DNA of 33,473 nt from Actinomycetota bacterium (GTDB taxonomy: Bacteria > Actinomycetota > Acidimicrobiia > Acidimicrobiales > Microtrichaceae): assembly GCA_005777415.1 (NCBI GenBank), contig SXMI01000057.1, positions 1-33,473 on the forward strand, read 5' to 3'. Numbering within the stretch: the first letter of the stretch is position 1; each line of letters starts with the position of its first letter. Shown piece by piece: positions 23,564 through 30,737 of the stretch. The position numbers and the translations under genes were made by a program. Under the pieces are notes generated by a model that was given only the letters and a program-made list of their open reading frames with translations, ran no database searches and had not been told where the DNA came from.

Positions 23564-24231
23564 GCGGCCGCGCCACCACGGTGTCGGTGCGGGAGGCCCG
23601 TGATGCCGACCTGCAGGCGGTGGCCGAACTCCACGTGGCTGCGTTCCCCGAGAGCGTCCTCGGCCAGCTCGGCGTGGAGGCGGTCCGCCGCAACTACGTC
23701 TGGCAGCTCCACGGCCCGCACGACGTGACGGCGCTGGTTGCTGAACTCGACGGTCGTCCGGTCGGATTCCTGTTCGGCGGCGTGTTCCGGGGTTCGACGA
23801 TCGGGTTCGTGAAGTCCCAGAAGTTCTTCCTCGCCCGTCAGGTGCTTCGTCACCCGAAGGTGCTGCTGGACCGGATCGGCCTGAACCGGATCCGCCTCGC
23901 CCTCCGGCTCGTGTCCTCCCGGTGGTCGACACCCGCACCGGAGGTCCCGGCCGCCGTGCCACGGTCGTCGTTCGGCGTGCTGGCGATCGCCGTGGACCCG
24001 ACGGTGCAGGGTCACGGCGTGGGTCGGGAGCTCATGGCCGTGGCATCGGCCACGGCGACCGCCGACGGGTTCGAGTCGATGCACCTGTCGGTGCACCCCG
24101 ACAACCTCCAGGCGGTGTCCTTCTACGAGTCGCTCGGATGGCAGCGGTCGCCCGAGGACGACGGCGGCTGGGTCGGACGGATGCGGATCCCGTTGGACGG
24201 CGCAACCACGGACCCCGCCGGCTCCGGCTGA
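23560..24231 (+). CDS. GNAT-family N-acetyltransferase
   Basis: The 223-residue protein has the acetyl-CoA-binding motif VDPTVQGHGVGRELM (145-159) and the C-terminal SVHPDNLQAVSFYESLGW (177-194), both typical of GNAT acetyltransferases. The region between the N-terminal strands and motif A (about 85-130) is longer and more basic than usual and could form the acceptor site. It is the last gene of the forward operon, starting at GTG 23560 inside the previous stop. It ends 13 bases from the convergent phosphatase gene. A sugar acetyltransferase acting on the amino group made by the DegT enzyme at 25613-26773, as in the WecE/WecD pair, is an attractive reading but unproven; acylation with the CapK product is another. 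Confidence 0.9.
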   Translation: MSGRATTVSVREARDADLQAVAELHVAAFPESVLGQLGVEAVRRNYVWQLHGPHDVTALVAELDGRPVGFLFGGVFRGSTIGFVKSQKFFLARQVLRHPKVLLDRIGLNRIRLALRLVSSRWSTPAPEVPAAVPRSSFGVLAIAVDPTVQGHGVGRELMAVASATATADGFESMHLSVHPDNLQAVSFYESLGWQRSPEDDGGWVGRMRIPLDGATTDPAGSG

Positions 24232-24244
24232 TCGTTCGTCGGAC

Positions 24245-24838
24245 TCAGCCGCCCGTGGGGAAGACCCATCCGAACACGCGGCCGATCAGCTCCTCGAGCT
24301 CGTCGGCGGTGCGACGGAACGCCCGGGTGCCCTTGCCCATCGGGTCGACCACGTCGTCGTCGGTGCCGTAGTGGAGCACGGCGCCGGGACGTCGTGCGGC
24401 CGCCGCCCGGGTGCTCCACCCCAGCACCGTCTCGTCGGCTCGCCGGGGACCGACCAGCGATGCCAGGGAGTCCAGCTCGCGGAGCGGGAACGCCCGGTGG
24501 ACGACGGTCGGTGAGAACTCGGCGAGCGACATGAGGTGCGCCCGTTCCATGGTGATGACCAGGTTCGCCCAGTCGACCAGCTCGGGGGTGAGCTGACGGC
24601 TCCGGTGGGCGGAGATGTCCACGCCCCGTCGCGCCATGGCCCGGACCGACCCCGGGTGCACGCCCACGTCGCCGGGGAGGAACCCGGCGGAACCGACGAC
24701 CGCCTGCGCGCCGTGGGCGGTGACCCATGTGTGACCGATCGCCTCGGCCATGGGTGACCGGCACTGGTTCGCGGTGCAGATGAACAGGACCGTCGGCGCG
24801 TCGAGCGGCTTCGGCGAGGGGCCGGTGACGTCGCTCAC
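24245..24838 (-). CDS. Low-molecular-weight protein-tyrosine phosphatase (Wzb-like)
   Basis: The 197-residue protein has the active-site P-loop CTANQCRSP (21-29; nucleophile C21, R27) and the general-acid Asp in VVDPMGKG (D165). These define the low-molecular-weight phosphatase family. It is longer than the usual 140-160 residues because of an N-terminal extension and an inserted stretch at about 110-150. In polysaccharide loci such enzymes dephosphorylate the BY-kinase and so allow polymerisation cycles; the kinase here is at 12498-14414. GTG 24838 overlaps the stop of the sugar transferase as GTGA, so phosphatase and initiating enzyme are co-translated. The longer upstream frame is the shadow of that gene. 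Confidence 0.93.
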   Translation of the reverse strand: MSDVTGPSPKPLDAPTVLFICTANQCRSPMAEAIGHTWVTAHGAQAVVGSAGFLPGDVGVHPGSVRAMARRGVDISAHRSRQLTPELVDWANLVITMERAHLMSLAEFSPTVVHRAFPLRELDSLASLVGPRRADETVLGWSTRAAAARRPGAVLHYGTDDDVVDPMGKGTRAFRRTADELEELIGRVFGWVFPTGG

Positions 24839-25602
24839 GCCGGACCTCCCTGGCGTGCCCCGGCCCGGTCGGGCGGCGTGGCGCCGTCGCCGCGGAGCGC
24901 GGGTGCGGCCGAGGGCACGGCGGCGGTCACCTCCCGCTCCAGCCAGGTCCCGTCCCGGCCGGTCAGCACGTGACGGACCAACGTGACCACCACGCCCAGG
25001 TCGACCCGGGCCGAGGACCGCTCGACGTACCACCCGTCGATCGCGAGCTTCACGGGCAGGACGACCGAACGGTAGGCGTCGCCGGTCGCATCGGCATCGA
25101 TCGACCGGAGCTCCCACTCGCCGACGACCAGCTGGGTCGGCCCGGCGATCCCGGGCGGAACCCGCAGCACCGCCGCCCAGGCGGGATCGTCCGACTCGAC
25201 GTACGGGGGTGCCTCCGGTCGGGGGCCGAGGAGGCACATGTCGCCGGCGACGACGTTCCACAGCTGGGGGAGCTCGTCGAGGTGCAGCCCGCGGATCCGT
25301 CGCCCGATCGGCGTGATCCGGTCGTCGTCGGAGGAGGTCAGCGAGGCCCCCGTGGCCCGGCCGTCGGCCTGCTCGACCCGCATGGAACGGAGCTTCCACA
25401 TCCCGAACTCGCGCCCACCCCGACCGGAGCGGGGGACCCGGATGAGCGCCGGGCCGCCGTCATGACGGGCCACCAGGGCGCCGATCACGGCGACGACAGG
25501 GGCGCTCAGCACCGCCAGCACGGCGGCGACCACCCGGTCCAGGACGATCCGGAGGCGCAGCCAGGACGAGACCGGCGGCGCCGGATCGTTGCGGGCGGTC
25601 AC
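24835..25602 (-). CDS. Initiating sugar-phosphate transferase (polyprenyl-phosphate hexose-1-phosphate transferase)
   Basis: The 255-residue protein matches the Bac_transf family. It has one N-terminal hydrophobic segment (about 19-44), the basic region RVPRSGRGGREFGMWKLRSM (55-74), the catalytic HLDELPQLWNVVAGDM (107-122, D109-E110) and LLGPRPEAPPY (124-134). It is the short, single-anchor form (PglC/WecP-like catalytic core) without the large WcaJ-type N-terminal domain. It moves a sugar 1-phosphate from a nucleotide sugar to undecaprenyl phosphate at the cytoplasmic face, the first step of repeat-unit assembly. GTG 25602 starts 10 bases after the aminotransferase stop, with no clear ribosome site. 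The C-terminal 30 residues are Ala/Gly/Pro-rich. Gene order with the aminotransferase suggests an amino sugar as first sugar; that is inference. Confidence 0.94.
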   Translation of the reverse strand: MTARNDPAPPVSSWLRLRIVLDRVVAAVLAVLSAPVVAVIGALVARHDGGPALIRVPRSGRGGREFGMWKLRSMRVEQADGRATGASLTSSDDDRITPIGRRIRGLHLDELPQLWNVVAGDMCLLGPRPEAPPYVESDDPAWAAVLRVPPGIAGPTQLVVGEWELRSIDADATGDAYRSVVLPVKLAIDGWYVERSSARVDLGVVVTLVRHVLTGRDGTWLEREVTAAVPSAAPALRGDGATPPDRAGARQGGPA

Positions 25603-25612
25603 GTCGGCACTG

Positions 25613-26773
25613 TCACGACGGCGAGGACACCTCGGACCGGAGCGAGTCCACCACCCGTGCGACGTCACCCTCGCTCAGGCGGGGGTGCAGGGGAAGGCTC
25701 AGCGCGCGATCCGCCAGCTCGTCGGCCACGGGGGTGCCGCCCGGCCCCGGCCCCACGCCCTGTTCGGCGAACCACCCGAAGGTGTGCAACGGGCGGAAGT
25801 GGACGCTGGTGCCGATCCCCTGGGCCTGCAGGGACGCCTGCACGGCGCCCCGATCCGTTCCCTCGGGCAGGACCACGACCATCAGGTGGTCGGCCGAGTC
25901 GGGGTCGGCCTCACCGGGGACCAGACGGACGCCGGGGACGTCTGCGAGCGCACTGCGGTAGGCATCGACGATCTTCCGCCGTCGAGCCTGCAACTCGTCG
26001 AACCGGCGGAGCTGCACCCGAGCGACCGCCGCCAGCACATCGGGGAGGTTGGCCTTGAGCCCGTCGCCGAGCACGTCGTAGCTGAGCGTCTTGGCATCCG
26101 GCCGGTACCGGTTCCAGGCGTCCTTGCTCAGACCGTGGAGGCGGAACGATCGCGCGAAGTCGGCGAGCTCCGGGTCGTCGGTGGCCAGTGCCCCGCCCTC
26201 GGCGCTCGTCAGGTTCTTCGTGGCGTAGAACGAGAAGCAGCACCCGGCGGTGTCCCGGCCGCCGATCAGGCCCCGGTGGTCCCGGGTGCCCATGGCATGC
26301 GCGGCGTCCTCGATCAGCGGGACGCCGGCGACGTGGCACAGGTCGTGGATCGACTTCGGCACGGCGACGCCGGCGAAGTGCACGGCCACGACGGCGTCGA
26401 GCCCGGGCTCGCCGTCGAGCGCCGCTGCGAGCGAGGTCTCGCTGAGGTTGAGCGTGACCGGGTCGATGTCGAGCAGGACCGGCTCGAGTCCTCGGTGGTA
26501 CGCAGCCATGGCGGTCGAGACGAAGGTCCAGGTGGGTACGCCGATACGGGCGCCCCGGGGGAGGCCCAGGTGGGCGACCGCGATCTCCAGCGCAGCCGTG
26601 CACGACGACACGGCCACGACGTGCTCGATGCCGACGTACTCGGCGAGCTCGGCCTCGAGTTGCGCACACTCCTCGCCGGTGGTGATCCAACCGCTGCGCA
26701 GCACGGCGGCAGCGGCCTCCACCTCGTCCTCGGAGATGTCCGGCTCGGAGAATCGGATCACGTCGGTCGACAC
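25613..26773 (-). CDS. DegT/DnrJ/EryC1/StrS sugar aminotransferase
   Basis: The 386-residue protein is a canonical member of the family. RSGWITTGEECAQLEAELA (26-44) opens it, VSSCTAALEIA lies at 55-65, EDAAHAMGT holds the PLP-ring Asp (D156), and SFYATKNLTSAEGG holds the PLP lysine K186. VHFRPLHTFG near the C-terminus matches the sugar-aminotransferase subgroup. It should convert a nucleotide-linked keto-sugar to an amino sugar using glutamate. GTG 26773 starts the reverse operon with the initiating transferase and the phosphatase. It faces nuoA across 151 bases. A dehydratase that would make the keto-sugar is not in the window. Confidence 0.94.
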   Translation of the reverse strand: MSTDVIRFSEPDISEDEVEAAAAVLRSGWITTGEECAQLEAELAEYVGIEHVVAVSSCTAALEIAVAHLGLPRGARIGVPTWTFVSTAMAAYHRGLEPVLLDIDPVTLNLSETSLAAALDGEPGLDAVVAVHFAGVAVPKSIHDLCHVAGVPLIEDAAHAMGTRDHRGLIGGRDTAGCCFSFYATKNLTSAEGGALATDDPELADFARSFRLHGLSKDAWNRYRPDAKTLSYDVLGDGLKANLPDVLAAVARVQLRRFDELQARRRKIVDAYRSALADVPGVRLVPGEADPDSADHLMVVVLPEGTDRGAVQASLQAQGIGTSVHFRPLHTFGWFAEQGVGPGPGGTPVADELADRALSLPLHPRLSEGDVARVVDSLRSEVSSPS

Positions 26774-26887
26774 CGCACCTGCCCCTGCGTCCGCCGCCCT
26801 CGGGCGGCACGCCTCGTCGTCGCTCCCGACCCGAGCGTACCGCCGGACCGTCGGAACCGCCCCGTCCGGCCGGGACCGCGGAGAACT

Positions 26888-26916
26888 TTGGTCGCCCTCT
26901 CCGGCCTGAGTAGTCT
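26888..26916 (+). promoter_or_regulatory. Promoter of the nuo operon, predicted leaderless
   Basis: TTGGTC (26888-26893) and TAGTCT (26911-26916) are separated by exactly 17 bases, the best sigma-70-type spacing in the window. The nuoA ATG begins at 26925, 8 bases after the -10 box, which is about where transcription should start. There is no ribosome-binding site upstream of the ATG. Together these features predict an mRNA that begins at or within a few bases of the start codon. Confidence 0.6.
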
Positions 26917-26924
26917 CGCCCCCG

Positions 26925-27302
26925 ATGTCGAACCCGCTGAGCGACTTCCTCCGCGACTACCTCACGGTCGGGATCTTCGGCTCCCTGGGGTTCATCCTCG
27001 TCGGGCTGCTCCTGTTCATCGCCTGGCTGATCCGTCCCGACCGTCGGCAGGCGCAGAAGTACATCGCCTACGAATCGGGCGTGGACCCCGTCGGGAACAT
27101 GTGGTCCCAGACGCAGGTCCGCTACTACATCTTCGCCCTGCTGTTCGTCATGTTCGACGTCGAGGCGGTGTTCATCTTCCCGTGGGCCACCCAGCTGGAG
27201 GTGTTCGGCTGGTTCGGTCTCATCGAGATGACGGTGTTCATCTTCGTCCTGCTCCTGGGCCTGATCTACGCCTGGCGCAAGGGGGTGCTCAAGTGGGCCT
27301 AG
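26925..27302 (+). CDS. nuoA: NADH-quinone oxidoreductase subunit A
   Basis: NuoA is a small membrane subunit of complex I at the junction of the membrane and peripheral arms. The 125-residue protein has three hydrophobic helices (about 14-36, 65-90, 97-119) and the conserved loop KYIAYESGVDPVGN (46-59), with the RYYIFALLFVMFDVEAVFIFPW block after it. It is the first gene of the nuo operon. The ATG has no ribosome site and lies 8 bases after a -10 box. The end overlaps nuoB by 10 bases. Confidence 0.97.
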   Translation: MSNPLSDFLRDYLTVGIFGSLGFILVGLLLFIAWLIRPDRRQAQKYIAYESGVDPVGNMWSQTQVRYYIFALLFVMFDVEAVFIFPWATQLEVFGWFGLIEMTVFIFVLLLGLIYAWRKGVLKWA

Positions 27303-27799
27303 GTCTGGTCGAGAGCGGCAAGATGCCGGCGCCGCTCACCAAGCTCCTCAATCTCTCCCGCAAGTACTCCCTGTGGGTGTACCAGTGGGGCCTGGCCTGC
27401 TGTGCCATCGAGATGGGCGCCGCGTTCGGCTCGCCCCGCTACGACGTCATGCGACTCGGCGTCATCCCGCTGCCGGCCAGCCCCCGACAGGCGGACCTGG
27501 TGGTGAGCTCCGGCACCGTGACCGACAAGATGGCCCCGGCGATCCTGCGGCTCTACGAGCAGATGCCCGACCCCAAGTACGTCATCTCCATGGGCTCGTG
27601 CGCCAACTGCGGTGGCCCCTACTGGGACAGCTACTCCGTGACCAAGGGTGTCGACCAGATCATCCCCGTCGACGTGTACGTGCCCGGCTGTCCGCCGCGG
27701 CCGGAAGCGCTGCTCGAGGGGGTCGTCCTCCTCCAGGAGCGGATCCAGAACGAGGACATGGCGGCTCGCTGGACCGGCGAGCCGATCGTGGTGGAGTGA
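27293..27799 (+). CDS. nuoB: NADH-quinone oxidoreductase subunit B
   Basis: NuoB carries the N2 [4Fe-4S] cluster, the last iron-sulfur centre before quinone. In the 168-residue protein the expected ligands are present: the adjacent pair C36-C37 in GLACCAIEM, C103 in GSCANCGG and C133 in VPGCPPRPE, at the spacing seen in other bacteria. The GTG start at 27293 lies inside nuoA and has AAGGGGG about 8 bases upstream; the long open frame further upstream belongs to non-coding sequence. nuoC follows after 3 bases. Length and motifs are normal. Confidence 0.97.
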   Translation: MGLGLVESGKMPAPLTKLLNLSRKYSLWVYQWGLACCAIEMGAAFGSPRYDVMRLGVIPLPASPRQADLVVSSGTVTDKMAPAILRLYEQMPDPKYVISMGSCANCGGPYWDSYSVTKGVDQIIPVDVYVPGCPPRPEALLEGVVLLQERIQNEDMAARWTGEPIVVE

Positions 27800-27802
27800 G
27801 TC

Positions 27803-28534
27803 GTGGCCGAGGAGCAGACCGACACCACCGTGACCGATCCGGACGCCGCTGACGAGGCCGTCGAGACGCAGGTCGACGAGGCCCGCGACGGGATCGTGGA
27901 AGGGTTCCGACGCGAGCTCGGCGACGCCGTCGTCGCCAGCGAGATCCATCCCGGTCAGGACCTGTGGATCCGGGTCACCGCCGACGCGTGGCGCTCCGCA
28001 GCCGAGGCGGCCCGCCACGCCCTGGGCGCCCGCTACTTCTGCTTCCTCTCCGTCATCGACTGGCTGCCCTCGCCCTACGGGCGCTCCATGGACGCGGCGG
28101 TCGACCTCGAGCTCGCCCGGCAGGCGGGCGAGGAGCCTTCGGTGCCCTCGAGCGAGCTCCAGCACGGGGTGACGGGCGGTGACACCCGGTTCCAGCTCCT
28201 GGCCCGGGTGGCCGACGTCGGACGACCGGGCGAGTTCTGGGGCGTGACGCTCAAGGCCGACCTCGGAGACGACCTGACCGTGGACTCGTGGGTGCCCGTC
28301 TACGCCGGTGCCGACTGGCACGAGCGTGAGGCCTGGGAGATGTTCGGCGTGACGTTCACCGGGCACCCCGGCCTGCGGCACATGTACCTGCCGTCGGACT
28401 TCGAGGGCCACCCGATGCGCAAGGAGTTCCCGCTCCTGGCCCGCATGGTGAAGCCGTGGCCGGGCATCGTCGACGTCGAGCAGATGCCCGGTGCCGACGA
28501 CGAGGCCGCCGACGAGTCAGGAGACGCCTCGTGA
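27803..28534 (+). CDS. nuoC: NADH-quinone oxidoreductase subunit C
   Basis: NuoC (30-kDa subunit) is part of the peripheral arm beside NuoB and NuoD. The 243-residue protein ends with the family signature HEREAWEMFGVTF, then GHPGLRHMYLPSDFEGHP and MRKEFPLLAR. The first 35 residues are acidic and look disordered, an extension compared with short NuoC proteins. It is a separate subunit, not fused to NuoD as in Escherichia coli. The GTG start has GGAGTGAG just upstream, overlapping the nuoB stop, and the stop overlaps the nuoD GTG. Confidence 0.96.
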   Translation: MAEEQTDTTVTDPDAADEAVETQVDEARDGIVEGFRRELGDAVVASEIHPGQDLWIRVTADAWRSAAEAARHALGARYFCFLSVIDWLPSPYGRSMDAAVDLELARQAGEEPSVPSSELQHGVTGGDTRFQLLARVADVGRPGEFWGVTLKADLGDDLTVDSWVPVYAGADWHEREAWEMFGVTFTGHPGLRHMYLPSDFEGHPMRKEFPLLARMVKPWPGIVDVEQMPGADDEAADESGDAS

Positions 28535-29703
28535 CCGCCGGGACCGACCGTCAGAAGCTGCAGTACATCGCGGCGCGGGCCGCCGACGCCCGGGTCAACG
28601 TCGAGCTCGAGACCGAGGGGATGACCCTCAACATCGGCCCCCAGCACCCGGCCACCCACGGCACGCTGCGGATCGTCGCCCGCCTCGACGGCGAGCAGGT
28701 GATCGCCGCCGAGCCGATCGCTGGCTACATGCACCGCGGCTACGAGAAGATCGCCGAGGTCCGCACCTACGCGCAGGTGACCACGCTGGTCAACCGCATC
28801 GACTGGCTGGGCAGCTTCGCCAACGAGGTGCCGTTCATCCTGGCCGCCGAGCGCCTGATGGAGGTCGAGGCGCCGCCACGTGCGACCTGGATCCGGACGC
28901 TGCTCTTCGAGATGTCCCGGATCGCCAACCTGATCCTGTTCCTGGGCGACATGGGCGTGCAGCTCGGTGCGATCACGCCGGTCTTCTTCGCGTTCCGTGA
29001 CCGCGAGTACGTGCTCGACCAGATCGAGCGGGTGACCGGCGGTCGGTTCCACCCGAACTTCGACCGGATCGGCGGCCTCAAGGACGACCTCCCCAAGGGG
29101 TGGCTCGAGGACACCAAGCGGGTGATGGACAAGGTCCGGACCTTCTGCGACGAGATCGAGGACCTGCTCATGGGGTCCGAGGTCTTCCAGGAGCGCACCC
29201 GCGGGATCGGGGTCATCCCGCCCGACGTCGCCGTGCAGTACGGGCTGTCCGGCGCCAACGCCCGGGCCTCGGGCATCGACTGGGACCTCCGCCGTGACGC
29301 CTGTGTCGGGCTCGCCTACCCCGAGGTCGACTGGAAGGTCTGGACCCACCCGGACGGGGACTCCTTCGCCCGGTTCTGGGTCCGTCTCCAGGAGGTCCGG
29401 GAGGCGACGCGGATCATCGACCAGCTCGCCGACGGCGTCCCCAGCGGTCCGGTCATGGCCAAGGTGCCCCGGATCATCAAGGTGCCGGCCGGCGAGGCCT
29501 GGGTCTCCACCGAGAACCCGCTCGGCGAGATGGGCTACTACGTCGTCAGCCAGGGCGACCTGACCCCGTTCCGCCTGAAGATCCGCTCGGCGAGCTTCAA
29601 CAACGTGTCGATCACCCCGTGGCTGCTCCGCGGTGTCTACGTTCCCGACATCGTGACGATCCTCGCCTCGCTCTACTTCATCCTCGGGGACATCGACCGG
29701 TGA
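28531..29703 (+). CDS. nuoD: NADH-quinone oxidoreductase subunit D
   Basis: NuoD (49-kDa subunit) forms the quinone pocket with NuoB. The 390-residue protein has LNIGPQHPATHGTLR (31-45), GYMHRGYEKIAE, the motif FEMSRIANLILFLGDMG and the conserved end LGDIDR. Length is normal. GTG 28531 has AGGAGA 6 bases upstream and overlaps the nuoC stop as GTGA. Its own stop overlaps nuoH directly as GTGA. In the usual 14-gene order nuoE, nuoF and nuoG would lie here; there is no room for them and no remnant. Codon use is extreme: 2 of the first 77 codons end in A or T. Confidence 0.97.
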   Translation: MTAGTDRQKLQYIAARAADARVNVELETEGMTLNIGPQHPATHGTLRIVARLDGEQVIAAEPIAGYMHRGYEKIAEVRTYAQVTTLVNRIDWLGSFANEVPFILAAERLMEVEAPPRATWIRTLLFEMSRIANLILFLGDMGVQLGAITPVFFAFRDREYVLDQIERVTGGRFHPNFDRIGGLKDDLPKGWLEDTKRVMDKVRTFCDEIEDLLMGSEVFQERTRGIGVIPPDVAVQYGLSGANARASGIDWDLRRDACVGLAYPEVDWKVWTHPDGDSFARFWVRLQEVREATRIIDQLADGVPSGPVMAKVPRIIKVPAGEAWVSTENPLGEMGYYVVSQGDLTPFRLKIRSASFNNVSITPWLLRGVYVPDIVTILASLYFILGDIDR

Positions 29704-30737
29704 CCTCGTTGCTCGGCCTGGAGCTCGCCTACTGGCAGTCGACCCTCATCAGGGTGCTGGCCGGTCTGGTCGCCGTGCTGCTGTTGACCGGCGGCGTGGT
29801 CTACCTCTACCTGTTCAAGTTCGTCTCGTTCATGCAGAGTCGGTTGGGGCCCATGGAGGCCGGACCGTACGGTTCGCTGCAGCTGCTCGCCGAGGTCGGC
29901 AAGTGGCTGCAGAAGGAGGACATCCACACCGAGGACAGCGACCGCCTGATCTTCGGGCTCGCACCGGCGGTGGTGCTCAGCTCCACGTTCCTGATGTTCG
30001 TGGTCATCCCGGCCGGTCCCGACCTGGTGATCGCCAACCTGGGCACCGGCATCTACTACGTGCTCGCCGTCTCCGCGCTGTCGGTGCTCGGCATCCTCAT
30101 GGCCGGCTGGGCGTCGGCCAACAAGTACGCACTCATGGGCGCGCTCCGCGCGGGCGGGCAGCTGATCGCCTACGAGCTGCCGATGGTCCTGGCGGTCCTC
30201 GGTGTGGTGATCATGGCCGGCTCGCTCAACCTGCAGGACATCGTCCAGGCCCAGGCGACCGGCGAGATCTTCGGGATCTCGGCCATCGGCAACCCGTTCA
30301 TCCTCACCCAGTTCGTCGCCTTCGCCGTGTTCATGATCGCCGTCCAGGCGGAGCTCACCCAGACGCCGTTCGACATGCCGATCGCCGAGTCGGAGCTGGT
30401 CGCCGGGTACCAGGTCGAGTACTCGGGCATCCGGTTCCTCGTCTACTTCATCTCCGAGTTCGCGACCGCCGTGGCCTTCGCCGCCGTGGCCTCCACCCTC
30501 TTCCTGGGCGGCTGGGCCCTGCCGGCGAGCTGGGGCCTCTCGGACGGCGTCATGAACGTCGTCGGCCCGATCCTGGTGGCCACCAAGGCGGTGCTGCTCG
30601 TCGGCGTGGTCTTCTGGACCCGCTTCTCCTTCCCGCGGTTCCGTGAGGACCAGCTCCAGCGGCTCGCCTGGAAGGTCCTCATCCCGATCGCGCTGGCGAA
30701 CATCCTGCTGACCGCCGTGTTCAAGGTGGCCTTCTGA
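29700..30737 (+). CDS. nuoH: NADH-quinone oxidoreductase subunit H
   Basis: NuoH is the membrane subunit that closes the quinone channel and links the peripheral arm to the proton pumps. The 345-residue protein has eight or so helices and the conserved cytoplasmic loops LAEVGKWLQKEDIHTEDSD and TPFDMPIAESELVAGYQVEY. The usual RxGPNRVGP block reads RLGPMEAGP here, a variant in a normally conserved segment near the quinone entry. GTG 29700 overlaps the nuoD stop, and the stop shares one base with the nuoI ATG. Confidence 0.97.
   Translation: MTSLLGLELAYWQSTLIRVLAGLVAVLLLTGGVVYLYLFKFVSFMQSRLGPMEAGPYGSLQLLAEVGKWLQKEDIHTEDSDRLIFGLAPAVVLSSTFLMFVVIPAGPDLVIANLGTGIYYVLAVSALSVLGILMAGWASANKYALMGALRAGGQLIAYELPMVLAVLGVVIMAGSLNLQDIVQAQATGEIFGISAIGNPFILTQFVAFAVFMIAVQAELTQTPFDMPIAESELVAGYQVEYSGIRFLVYFISEFATAVAFAAVASTLFLGGWALPASWGLSDGVMNVVGPILVATKAVLLVGVVFWTRFSFPRFREDQLQRLAWKVLIPIALANILLTAVFKVAF

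Noticed and set aside
25589..27292. Long forward extension upstream of nuoB
   Set aside because: It runs antisense to the DegT gene and through nuoA in the wrong frame. NuoB homology begins only at GTG 27293.
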